In this document: positions 1 to 7,546 of the stretch, piece by piece
Layout of the letters: each line of letters opens with the position of its first letter
Numbering within the stretch: the stretch's first letter is position 1
Program-made: the position numbers and the translations under genes
Notes under the pieces: generated by a model
Told to the model about the DNA's origin: nothing
Databases searched by the model: none
Seen by the model: only the letters and a program-made list of their open reading frames with translations
Assembly: GCA_044226395.1 (NCBI GenBank)
Contig: JBGAHD010000007.1
Span: forward strand, 73,825 to 137,824
From: JBGAHD01 sp044226395
Lineage (GTDB): Bacteria; Pseudomonadota; Gammaproteobacteria; Xanthomonadales; Ahniellaceae
DNA: 64,000 nt
Direction: 5' to 3'

Positions 1-99
1 TACGAGGTCTACGACAAGCTCGACCCAGACCTGCGCGCAGAGCTCCCGTTGAAACAAGTCTGGACAGTGGCACTGACCGACGAGGACGACGATGGATGA
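1..99 (+). CDS. C-terminal end of an unidentified protein (5' truncated by window edge)
   Basis: An open frame enters from the left edge and ends at TGA 97-99, giving a 32-residue tail that finishes in an acidic run (TDEDDDG). I do not recognise the family. Its stop overlaps the ATG at 92 of the next small frame, so it is probably the upstream member of the same operon as the SIR2-DUF4020 gene. The base composition is like that of the following gene, not like the GC-rich chromosome after 4570. Confidence 0.5.
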   Translation, partial: YEVYDKLDPDLRAELPLKQVWTVALTDEDDDG

Positions 100-277
100 G
101 GCCTTCGAGCTGGAATCTGCCTCCCGCTCTCCTCTAATAGTCCGAAGGAATAAGAATAAATCGAGTTCCTCTGGGACTCCTGTGAGACGAACTATGTATC
201 GCCATGCCACTCTCTGCAACGCCGATGCCGAGCTGACCCCAGCGACGCTGAAGCCGCTGTTAGCCGGGGCAACCTAG
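92..277 (+). CDS. Small hypothetical protein, 61 aa, overlapping both neighbours
   Basis: The frame starts at ATG 92, inside the last codons of the preceding frame, with a GAGGA motif 5 bases upstream, and ends at TAG 275-277, whose G is the first base of the GTG start of the SIR2 gene (TAGTG). The overlap at both ends is what makes it credible as a translational-coupling frame. The product is Ser/Arg/Lys-rich in its N-terminal half, has no signal peptide or membrane segment, and matches no family I know. The alternative is a leader between two genes that is open by chance. Confidence 0.35.
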   Translation: MDEAFELESASRSPLIVRRNKNKSSSSGTPVRRTMYRHATLCNADAELTPATLKPLLAGAT

Positions 278-3200
278 TGCAGTTCATTACCAACGGCCCC
301 GATATTCCCGATGCGCTTCTGCAAGCACACGCCGATGGCCGCGTCGCCTTCTTCTGTGGCGCCGGCATTTCCTATCCGGCTGGGCTACCAGGCTTCAAGG
401 GTTTGGTGGATGAAATCTATTCGCGAAGCGGCACTACGCCATCTGACATCGAGCGAGAAGCTCTTGCTCGCGAACAGTTCGACGCAGCCTTGGATCTTTT
501 GCAGCGGCGTCTGCCCGGGGAGCGACTTGAGCTGCGTCAGAAACTGGCGGAGGCATTGACTCCCAGGTTGCGCCGGAAGGGCGCCATCGATACGCATACC
601 GCGCTACTTCGACTGGCGCGCGATCGGTTGGGTGCTCTGCGGTTGGTAACCACAAATTTCGACCGCATTTTTCACGCGGCTGCTAGGCGTTCTGGGCAAG
701 CCTTTCAGGAACATGCCGCGCCGTTATTGCCGATCCCGAAGAATAGTCGCTGGAATGGGCTAGCGTTCTTGCATGGCCTGCTTCCTGAAAAGTCAGATGA
801 CACGGCATTGAATAGGCTTGTGGTCACCAGCGGAGACTTCGGGCTCGCCTATTTGACCGAGCGATGGGCCGCACGTTTTGTAAGCGAGCTATTCCGAAAC
901 TACGTAGTCTGCTTTGTTGGTTACAGCATCAACGATTCGGTGCTGCGCTACATGATGGACGCGTTGGCGGCAGACCGCATGCTGGGTGAAGTCACACCGC
1001 AGGCGTGGGCGTTTGGTGATTGCGAGCACGGCCAGGAAAGGCGAAAAACCAGAGAGTGGGTCGCGAAAGGTGTTACCCCAATCTTGTATTCGGTAGCGGC
1101 AGGCACGAACGACCATTCAGCACTTCATCAGACTTTGCATGCATGGGCCGAGACCTATCGCGATGGGGTCACCGGAAAAGAGCGAATTGTCGTAACTCAT
1201 GCGCTGGCACGGCCATCGGCAAGCACACAGCAGGATGACTTCGTGGGTCGGATGCTTTGGGCCTTGTCGGATCCGTCTGGGCTGCCGGCGAAGCGGTTTG
1301 CAGATTTCAACCCAGTCCCGTCGCTCGACTGGCTCCTCGATGCATTCGCCACAAACCGCTATGGGCATTCAGACCTTGCTCGATTCGGTGTGCCGCCGCT
1401 TGACAAGACCGACCCAAGACTGAAGTTCAGTCTGACTCACCGCCCGGCACCTTACTCGCTTGCACCGCCGATGCGGCTGGTAGCGGGCGGTCACGCGTTC
1501 TCGGAGTGGGATGAGGTGATGTCTCAGCTCGCGCGTTGGCTGTTGCGTCACCTGAATGATGTTCGGCTTGCTCTATGGTTCGCGGAGCGTGGTGGTCAGC
1601 TGCATGAACGATTGATCAGAATGATCGAGCAAGAGCTGAATCGTCTAGCTGATTTGGAGCGCGATGGCAAAACGTCGGAACTGGATAGCATTCGTGCAGA
1701 CGCCCCCAATGCCATCCCCGGGCCGCCAATGCGGACCCTATGGTATCTGCTGCTAAGTCGAAGGGTGAAGTCGCCGTGGCGAGAACTGGACCTCTACCAG
1801 TGGAAGAGTCGGCTAGAGCGTGAAGGCTTGACGACCGGTTTGCGGTTGGAGCTGCGTGAGCTGCTGTCGCCGATGGTAAGACTGCGCAAGCCGCTCCGTT
1901 GGGGCGTGGAGGGGGACGACACAGCCGAACAATCGCGCCTAGGGCAATTGTTGGAATGCGAGTTGGCTCTGGCCGCAGATCATGTGCACTCGGCCATTGG
2001 CGAATTGGCCGATGTGAGATGGCAATCGACTTTGCCGTCCTTGCTTGAGGATATGCAGCAACTCCTTCGTGATGCGCTGGATCTCCAGCGCGAATTTGGT
2101 GAGGCCGACAATCGTCGAGACCAATCCCATTGGGATCTTCCTTCTATTAGCCCGCACTGGCAGAACCGGGAATACCGAGACTGGGTGCTATTGATCGAAC
2201 TACTGAGGGATGCGTGGCTGGCTGTGCGCAAAGTCGATGGCGCTCGCGCGGCGAGGATTGCGGTGGCGTGGTTCGACCTTCCTTACCTCACTTTCAAGCG
2301 TCTTGCCTTGTTCGCCGCGAGTCAAGAGAGATGCATAGGCACCGAGCAATGGGTGGGCTGGTTGATAGCCGACAATTCTTGGTGCTTGTGGTCGGTCGGT
2401 ACGCAGCGCGAGGTATTGCGGCTCTTGGTTCTGCAGGGAGGCCAGTTGACGTCAGCAGCGCAGGAACGTCTTCAGTCGGCGATTCTGGCAGGGCCGCCGC
2501 GCGCGATGTATCGGGACGATCTCGAAGCCGATCGACTACAAGACTTGATCGAGCGATCGGTCTGGTTGCACTTAGCCAAACTGCATAGCTCCGGACTAAC
2601 TTTGGGTGCGACCACGGCGGCGAGGTTGGCGGAGCTGTCTCAGCAGCATCCCGAATGGCAGTTAGCGGCGAACGAGCGCGACGAGTTCTCGCATTGGATG
2701 AGCGGCACTGGCGACCCAGATTTCGAGGAGCGTCGAGAAGTTGACATCGCCCCGCGCAAGCGAAGGGCCCTCGTGAAGTGGCTCGTTCAACCACGGCCTG
2801 AAGATCGCCTGTTCTTCGAGGACACCTGGCGAGACGTTTGTCGGACTCGCTTCTTTCATAGCCTATTCGCACTGTACGACCTGACGCTAAAAGGAATATG
2901 GCCGACGGAACGATGGGGGGAGGCCCTTCAGGTCTGGAGCGAAGACGAGTTAGTGGCGCGATCCTGGCGCTATGGCGTACCACTGGTGCAGAGAATGCCT
3001 GAGTCGGTGCTGCAGGATCTCGCGCATGACGTGACCTGGTGGCTACAGACTGGCTCGAAGTCAATTGATCAGCACCAGGCGATCCTGTTGGATTTATGCA
3101 GGAAGATACTAGACCTGCCGCTCGATGAAGACTCCGGAATCAGACGCGGTGATGGCAGTCCGTTAGAGCAACCAGTCACGGAGGCAATCAATCACCCGAT

Positions 3201-3732
3201 TGGCCGTATTACACAGGCCTTGATCAACCTTTGGTTCAAACAGAAGCCAAATGACGGTGATGGGCTTCCTACTGCCATCGGACTCTTGTTCACGCGGCTG
3301 TGTGACGTTCGAGTTCGGCGGTTCCGTCACGGAAGAGTACTGCTGGCCTCTCAATTGATAGCACTCTTTCGCGTGGACCGCCCTTGGGCCGAGCGGTACC
3401 TGTTGCCTCTGTTCGACTGGTCTTCTTCACTGGCAGAGGCCAAGGCTGTCTGGGAAGGTTTCCTTTGGTCGCCGCGGTTGTACGAGCCCCTTTTGCTTGC
3501 GTTAAAGCCCCAGTTTCTTCAAACCGCGAGTCACTATGTCGAGTCCCGGTTGTCAGTTACACGGTGGAGGATTGGCGCACGGCTTTCGCAGCCCTGCCGC
3601 AAGAGGGGCTGGATGAATCCGCGCAGGCGCTCTCGCAGGCGCTTGAAGGGGCAGGCGACCAGCGAGAGGAGTATTGGAAGAACCGCGTCCAGCCATTCTT
3701 GCGAGACATCTGGCCGAAGTCTCGCGAGCTAA
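277..3732 (+). CDS. SIR2-DUF4020 family antiphage-type protein, main part (frame broken near 3543)
   Basis: The N-terminal domain (about residues 1-230) is a SIR2_2-type NAD-binding fold. Visible motifs are GAGIS at 28-32, TTNFD at 125-129, a candidate catalytic His166 in FLHG, GDF at 186-188 and FVGYS at 213-217 followed by Asp220. SIR2 domains of this class in bacteria (ThsA, DSR, SIR2-HerA) are NAD-degrading effectors of abortive phage defence; that role is inferred here. The remaining ~850 residues are a helical Trp/Leu-rich region of the kind labelled DUF4020. The GTG start gives the usual family opening MQFI-NGPDIP and overlaps the upstream TAG. After about residue 1089 (nt 3543) the translation becomes Arg/Ser-rich and unlike the family, while the expected C terminus continues in another frame (see next entry). 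Codon use differs from the chromosome beyond 4570. Confidence 0.8.
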   Translation: MQFITNGPDIPDALLQAHADGRVAFFCGAGISYPAGLPGFKGLVDEIYSRSGTTPSDIEREALAREQFDAALDLLQRRLPGERLELRQKLAEALTPRLRRKGAIDTHTALLRLARDRLGALRLVTTNFDRIFHAAARRSGQAFQEHAAPLLPIPKNSRWNGLAFLHGLLPEKSDDTALNRLVVTSGDFGLAYLTERWAARFVSELFRNYVVCFVGYSINDSVLRYMMDALAADRMLGEVTPQAWAFGDCEHGQERRKTREWVAKGVTPILYSVAAGTNDHSALHQTLHAWAETYRDGVTGKERIVVTHALARPSASTQQDDFVGRMLWALSDPSGLPAKRFADFNPVPSLDWLLDAFATNRYGHSDLARFGVPPLDKTDPRLKFSLTHRPAPYSLAPPMRLVAGGHAFSEWDEVMSQLARWLLRHLNDVRLALWFAERGGQLHERLIRMIEQELNRLADLERDGKTSELDSIRADAPNAIPGPPMRTLWYLLLSRRVKSPWRELDLYQWKSRLEREGLTTGLRLELRELLSPMVRLRKPLRWGVEGDDTAEQSRLGQLLECELALAADHVHSAIGELADVRWQSTLPSLLEDMQQLLRDALDLQREFGEADNRRDQSHWDLPSISPHWQNREYRDWVLLIELLRDAWLAVRKVDGARAARIAVAWFDLPYLTFKRLALFAASQERCIGTEQWVGWLIADNSWCLWSVGTQREVLRLLVLQGGQLTSAAQERLQSAILAGPPRAMYRDDLEADRLQDLIERSVWLHLAKLHSSGLTLGATTAARLAELSQQHPEWQLAANERDEFSHWMSGTGDPDFEERREVDIAPRKRRALVKWLVQPRPEDRLFFEDTWRDVCRTRFFHSLFALYDLTLKGIWPTERWGEALQVWSEDELVARSWRYGVPLVQRMPESVLQDLAHDVTWWLQTGSKSIDQHQAILLDLCRKILDLPLDEDSGIRRGDGSPLEQPVTEAINHPIGRITQALINLWFKQKPNDGDGLPTAIGLLFTRLCDVRVRRFRHGRVLLASQLIALFRVDRPWAERYLLPLFDWSSSLAEAKAVWEGFLWSPRLYEPLLLALKPQFLQTASHYVESRLSVTRWRIGARLSQPCRKRGWMNPRRRSRRRLKGQATSERSIGRTASSHSCETSGRSLAS

Positions 3733-4055
3733 TCACGAGCAGTATCACTGAGTCTTTCGCGGAATTGTGTCTCGCCGCGGGGAATGCGTTTCCTCAAGCT
3801 CTCAACTCAGTGCTCGGCTGGCTACGCCCGATCGAGCATCCGAACTCCGTCATCCGCAGATTGCACAAGTCCGGACTCTGTACAGATTTTCCAGCCCACG
3901 CGCTACGACTGTTGGCGGCAATTGTTGACGATCAATCTTGGATAACGCGCGAGTTGGGCCAATGTCTAAATCTCATCTCAAAGAGGGACGGAACCCTTGT
4001 GCAAAGCCCTGACTATCAACGCCTGCATGAGTACGCTCAAAGGTGGGGAGGATGA
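3384..4055 (+). pseudogene. Out-of-frame C-terminal part of the SIR2-DUF4020 gene
   Basis: This frame is -1 (equivalently +2) relative to the main frame. Its first ~55 codons run antiparallel in sense to the real coding frame and look random. From about nt 3565 it becomes well-formed protein (VEDWRTAFAALP, then GAGDQREEYW, IWPKSR and LGWLRPIEHP), ending at TGA 4053-4055. That segment is the natural C terminus of a DUF4020 protein, so one gene has been split by an indel or small deletion between about 3535 and 3565. There is no start codon with a ribosome binding site just before the sensible part, so independent translation is unlikely. Alternatives are a sequencing error or programmed frameshifting; no obvious slippery heptamer is visible at the junction. 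Confidence 0.7.
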
Positions 4056-4570
4056 GCGAAGGTTGCCGCTTGGTTTGCTTGGACTTACCGTAACGCGCAG
4101 ATTGACATGAGCACCGAACGTGCAAGCGCGATGGACGACCACGCCGTTGACGAGAAGAGCAAAGCTTGCGTGCCGAAGGGCGCAAGCCCTGGCGTTCCGC
4201 CGACGGTTCAGACTGGGGGCGAGCATCCGAAACGAGGACAAGCGCCGTAGGTTTGCGATCTGTTCTAAGGACGTCTGGACCTAACACCGCATCGCGATCG
4301 TGCGTCAAAGGTGGCTGACAGGTTTCGACGGCAAGGACTACAAGCGGCAAAATTCGGCAGTATTTGGCTGAACACATCGCTTCTCAACCAACAAGCCGTC
4401 GATTGGCGCTAGCGTAGGAAGTGCAGCTTCGATATCGGCCCCGAAAAATCACTGGACTTGCGCGGGACTTTCGCGTGATTGGTGGAGGTGATGGCAGAAG
4501 TCGACCACGACTTCTTGAGCAACGGGCCCGTCGGCCGCGAAGCGGCTGTACGGTTCATCTCAGCAAAAAC
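4056..4570. other. 515-bp region between the SIR2-DUF4020 gene and tRNA-Arg, no convincing gene
   Basis: No frame here looks coding. The longest small plus frame (ATG 4107 to TAG 4248-4250, 47 codons) has no ribosome binding site and an odd composition. No integrase remnant, insertion sequence or repeat of the tRNA 3' end is visible. The base composition changes to the chromosomal type at the tRNA. It is best read as the boundary strip of an inserted segment. Confidence 0.5.
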
Positions 4571-4647
4571 TGGCGCGCCCGGAGGGACTCGAACCCCCGA
4601 CCACCAGGTTCGAAGCCTGGTGCTCTATCCAACTGAGCTACGGACGC
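4571..4647 (-). tRNA. tRNA-Arg, anticodon TCG
   Basis: On the minus strand the 77-nt sequence starts GCGTCCG and ends CGGGCGC-G-CCA, giving a seven-pair acceptor stem with one U-G pair, a G discriminator and an encoded CCA. The anticodon arm is CCAGG-CTTCGAA-CCTGG with anticodon TCG, which reads Arg CGA/CGN codons. The D arm (AGCTCAGTTGGATAGAGC) and T loop (GTTCGAGTC) are canonical. The CCA end points left toward the foreign-looking segment 1-4570, the orientation expected if an integrase used the tRNA 3' end as attachment site. Confidence 0.97.
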
Positions 4648-4741
4648 GCGGTGGGCGCATTGTGCCGCAGGCGTGGGGCGCTCGCCAATGCCCCTCGGTT
4701 TTCGCCAATCCCAATCCCAATCTCAAGCCCGAGGCTAGTCC

Positions 4742-4759
4742 CGGCGCCGCAAGGCGCCG
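4742..4759 (-). terminator. Possible weak terminator hairpin after the racemase gene
   Basis: CGGCGCC and GGCGCCG pair around a GCAA loop just beyond the racemase stop codon. No T run follows on the minus strand, so intrinsic termination is doubtful. Confidence 0.35.
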
Positions 4760-4765
4760 CCCGCC

Positions 4766-5458
4766 TCAGCCACCCAGCGCAAACGCCACCGCCGCCTCTG
4801 CATGCAAGGTCGTAGTGTCGAACACCGGCACCGCGCTATCAGCGGCGCTGACGAGCATGCCGATCTCGGTGCAGCCGAAGACGATGGCTTGGGCGCCGTC
4901 GTCGATGAGGCGGGCGATGGTGCGGCGATAGGTGTCGCGGGAGTCGTCGCGGATTTGGCCGCGGCAGAGTTCGTCGAAGATGATGCGGTGGACGTGGTCG
5001 CGATCCGTTTCGTCGGGCACGCGCATGTCGATGCCCATGTCTCGTAGGGCGTCGCGGTAGAAATCTTGTTCCATGGTGAAGCGCGTGCCGAGCAGGCCGA
5101 TGCGCGTGATGCCGTGTTCGCGCAGGCGCGTGCCGAGGGCTTCGGCGATGTGCAGCAGGGGCGCGCGCACGGCGGCGGCGACTTGCGGCGCGACTTTGTG
5201 CATGGTGTTGGTGCAGATGAGGATGGCTTCGGCGCCGGCGGCTTCCAGGCGTTTCGCGGCATCGGCCAGGCGTTCGCCGGCGTCGTGCCAGCGTTGTTGC
5301 GCTTGCAGGTCGGCGATTTCGGCGAAGTCGACGCTCCACAGCACGAGCTTGGCCGAGTGCAAGCCGCCCAGGCGCGCCATCACGGCTTGATTGATCGCGC
5401 GGTAGTAGAGCAGGGTCGATTCCCAGCTCATGCCGCCGATCAGTCCGAGGGTTCGCAT
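4766..5458 (-). CDS. Aspartate/glutamate racemase family protein (YgeA-like)
   Basis: This is a 230-residue cytoplasmic, cofactor-independent amino-acid racemase. The family uses two cysteines as acid and base on the two faces of the substrate, and both are present: Cys82 in ICTNT and Cys196 in FGCTE. The N terminus GLIGGMSWEST is the standard opening of the family, and the length matches E. coli YgeA. I chose ATG 5458 because AGGAGA lies 8 bases upstream and the longer frame to 5821 is low-complexity antisense. The amino-acid substrate cannot be told from sequence; YgeA-like enzymes are broad. It is a single gene, 40 bp downstream of the nuclease/phosphatase gene on the same strand. Confidence 0.9.
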   Translation of the reverse strand: MRTLGLIGGMSWESTLLYYRAINQAVMARLGGLHSAKLVLWSVDFAEIADLQAQQRWHDAGERLADAAKRLEAAGAEAILICTNTMHKVAPQVAAAVRAPLLHIAEALGTRLREHGITRIGLLGTRFTMEQDFYRDALRDMGIDMRVPDETDRDHVHRIIFDELCRGQIRDDSRDTYRRTIARLIDDGAQAIVFGCTEIGMLVSAADSAVPVFDTTTLHAEAAVAFALGG

Positions 5459-5498
5459 GCGGTGTTCTCCTGAATCGTAAAGCGATGCGCGCGCGGCG

Positions 5499-6704
5499 TT
5501 ACCAGCGCAGATCGAGATACACCATGCGATGGTCGCTGGCGTCGAGCGTGTCGCGATCGGGTTCGGCGATGGTGGGCCAGAAGACGTGCGCGCCCATGGT
5601 GGCGATGCCGGCGCTCGGTAGCACATAGTCAACGCGCAGATTGCCGGCCTTGGGGCCGAACATCGAAGTGTCGGTGGCTGGCGGCGTGCGTTGCGTGCGG
5701 TTGACGCCGTCGAGTTGCAGGCTCGATTCCGCCGCGCCTTCGGATGTGGGCGCAGGTTCGGCGTTGACGCGCTCGTGCTCGAGCAGTTGTTGCATGGGGT
5801 TGCCGTAGGATTCGCCATCATTCGGATCGGCGTTGTGATCGCCCAGGATCACGAAGCGCGCGTTCGGATCGAGCCCGCCGCGCTGACCGCGATCGTCGCG
5901 AATGTAGGCGCCGCGCTTGGGATCGGCGGCGATGTAGTCCGCCCAGAAGCGAATCTCGTCGTGATTGCGCAGGCCGTTGCGATTCTCCGCGCCGTCGAAC
6001 ACCGGTGGCGTTGGATGATGCGCGAGCACGTGCAGCACGCCGAACGGCGTTGTCACGGGCAAGTCCCAATGACTCTTCGACGACAATCGCAATTGCCGCC
6101 AGACCTTGGCCGAATAGAAATCGTCCTTCGCGTCCGGCAAGCGCGGCCGAAATGCATCGGGCATCTTCGACCACAGAAACTTCTGAAACGTGCGCGCGTG
6201 TTTCGTGTCGATCGGAAAGCGCGACAGCACCACCATGCCGTACTGCCCCGGATGCCGACCGAAACCCCACGCATCGGCTGGGCCATCGGTCTTGCCATCG
6301 CCATCGAGATCAAGACCGCTGGGCACGCCCGTGTTCACGGGCGCGATGAAGGCGTGCTCGTAGTGGATGGGTTCCTTGCCGTCTTCGGCCACGGCGAGAT
6401 AGCGGTCGCGGAACAACGCCAGCGCTTTGCCTTTCTCGTCGTAGTCGAATTCGTTGAGCAGCACGATGTCGGGCCGCACGGTCTGGATGATGCGCGCGGT
6501 CTTGCGCGCATTGGCGTCGTCGCCGCGCAGGCGTTCGATCAAGCCACCAGCGCGATCGTCGTTGAGCGAGGTGTTGAAGGTGGCGACGCGGATGGAGTCG
6601 GGCTTCGCGGGCGACGTCGTCGCGGGCTCGTCGGCGCGCGCGGTCGTGGCGTGGACGAAGACTCCCAGAATCAGGGCGCAACACACGAGCGTGATCGGGC
6701 GCAT
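5499..6704 (-). CDS. Secreted endonuclease/exonuclease/phosphatase-fold protein
   Basis: The 401-residue protein begins with a signal peptide (about 1-24, cut near TARA) and continues with an EEP fold. Visible motifs are RVATFN and LLNEFD (metal-binding Asn/Glu) near the start, GDHNADPND in the middle and a C-terminal SDH (DASDHRMVYLDL) with the catalytic His. The fold hydrolyses phosphodiester bonds in nucleic acids, phosphoinositides or sphingomyelin; the substrate is not predictable here. Export suggests a periplasmic or extracellular scavenging role. It resembles bacterial proteins annotated as EEP-family hydrolases associated with alkaline phosphatases. It shares a strand with the racemase, but co-transcription is not certain. 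Confidence 0.85.
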   Translation of the reverse strand: MRPITLVCCALILGVFVHATTARADEPATTSPAKPDSIRVATFNTSLNDDRAGGLIERLRGDDANARKTARIIQTVRPDIVLLNEFDYDEKGKALALFRDRYLAVAEDGKEPIHYEHAFIAPVNTGVPSGLDLDGDGKTDGPADAWGFGRHPGQYGMVVLSRFPIDTKHARTFQKFLWSKMPDAFRPRLPDAKDDFYSAKVWRQLRLSSKSHWDLPVTTPFGVLHVLAHHPTPPVFDGAENRNGLRNHDEIRFWADYIAADPKRGAYIRDDRGQRGGLDPNARFVILGDHNADPNDGESYGNPMQQLLEHERVNAEPAPTSEGAAESSLQLDGVNRTQRTPPATDTSMFGPKAGNLRVDYVLPSAGIATMGAHVFWPTIAEPDRDTLDASDHRMVYLDLRW

Positions 6705-6735
6705 GAGCAGGTTTCGCGGCGGTGGAAAGCGAAGC

Positions 6736-7455
6736 TTAGCGGACGGGCGCGGCGAGCGTGCGACTCCACGCCTGACCGCGCAACACTTCCAGCGGCTGGA
6801 AGTTCTGCTTGTACCCCATCTTCGGATGACCGGCGATCCAGTAACCCAAATACAAATGAGGCAGGTTCAGCGCTTCGCACCAGCGCAGTTGGCTGAGCAC
6901 GCAGAAGGTGCCCAGGCCGCGCGCGGTCTCTTCGGGGTCGTAGAAGGTATAGACCGAGGAAAGCCCCATGCGCGTGATGTCGGTCACGGCCACGGCGAGC
7001 AGGTGCTTGCCCTCGCGCACGGTCATGAAGCGCGTGGGGCTCCAGGGACTTGTGAGAAACCGCGAGAAGTCCTCGGGTGCGGGTTCGTCCATGCCGCCGC
7101 CGCGATGACGATGGCTCAGATAGCGGTAATAGAGATCGAAGTATTCATCGGTGAGGCTGGGCGCCACGTCGGTCACGATCAGATCGGCATTGCGCTTGAG
7201 GTTGCGGCGCTGGCTGCGATCGGGCGTGAAGTCGCGCACGGGCACGCGCGCGGGGATGCAGGCCTGGCAGCGCGCGCACGCGGGGCGATAGATGTGACCG
7301 CCCGCTCGGCGGAATCCGCGCGCCAACGCGACGTCGTAAACGGCCGGCAGATCGTCGGCCAGGGGATCGATGACGAGGTTCTGCGCCGAACGCTCGGCGA
7401 AATAGCCGCAAGCGTGCGGCAGGGTCTTGAGCAGGCGTACGGCGTCGGAGCGCAT
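6736..7455 (-). CDS. bpt: Aspartate/glutamate leucyltransferase (arginyltransferase family)
   Basis: The 239-residue product matches Bpt, which transfers leucine from Leu-tRNA to proteins with N-terminal Asp or Glu, making them N-degrons for ClpS/ClpAP. The N-terminal ATE domain has Cys16 and the cluster Cys60, Cys63 and Cys66 (PACARCQAC). The C-terminal ATE domain shows RHRGGGMDE, YTFYDP and YLGYWI, the usual family signatures. Length is typical (about 235-250). It is separated from the next gene by 31 bp on the same strand. Confidence 0.95.
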   Translation of the reverse strand: MRSDAVRLLKTLPHACGYFAERSAQNLVIDPLADDLPAVYDVALARGFRRAGGHIYRPACARCQACIPARVPVRDFTPDRSQRRNLKRNADLIVTDVAPSLTDEYFDLYYRYLSHRHRGGGMDEPAPEDFSRFLTSPWSPTRFMTVREGKHLLAVAVTDITRMGLSSVYTFYDPEETARGLGTFCVLSQLRWCEALNLPHLYLGYWIAGHPKMGYKQNFQPLEVLRGQAWSRTLAAPVR

Positions 7456-7485
7456 GGCGGTAGTCCTCGCCGTCGATTCTCGCGC

Positions 7486-7517
7486 CGTCGGGTCGGGATT
7501 TGAACCCCGACCCGACG
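7486..7517 (-). terminator. Hairpin after the M16 peptidase gene
   Basis: A perfect 12-bp inverted repeat, CGTCGGGTCGGG and CCCGACCCGACG, with an 8-base loop lies 30 bp beyond the M16 stop codon and before bpt. No long T tract follows. The loop resembles a tRNA T loop, but no tRNA surrounds it. Confidence 0.5.
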
Positions 7518-7546
7518 AACGCTGTTGCCGCGCGTCGCGCCCGGGT

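Noticed and set aside
4107..4250. 47-codon plus frame between the SIR2-DUF4020 gene and the tRNA
   Set aside because: No ribosome binding site, atypical composition and no recognisable homology.
4679..4723. Short tandem CCCAAT-type repeats near the tRNA
   Set aside because: Only two or three imperfect copies; too short for an attachment site or CRISPR.
7486..7517. tRNA T-arm-like sequence (GGTTCAAATCC on the minus strand)
   Set aside because: The surrounding bases form one perfect hairpin and there is no acceptor, D or anticodon arm, so it is a terminator with a coincidental loop.
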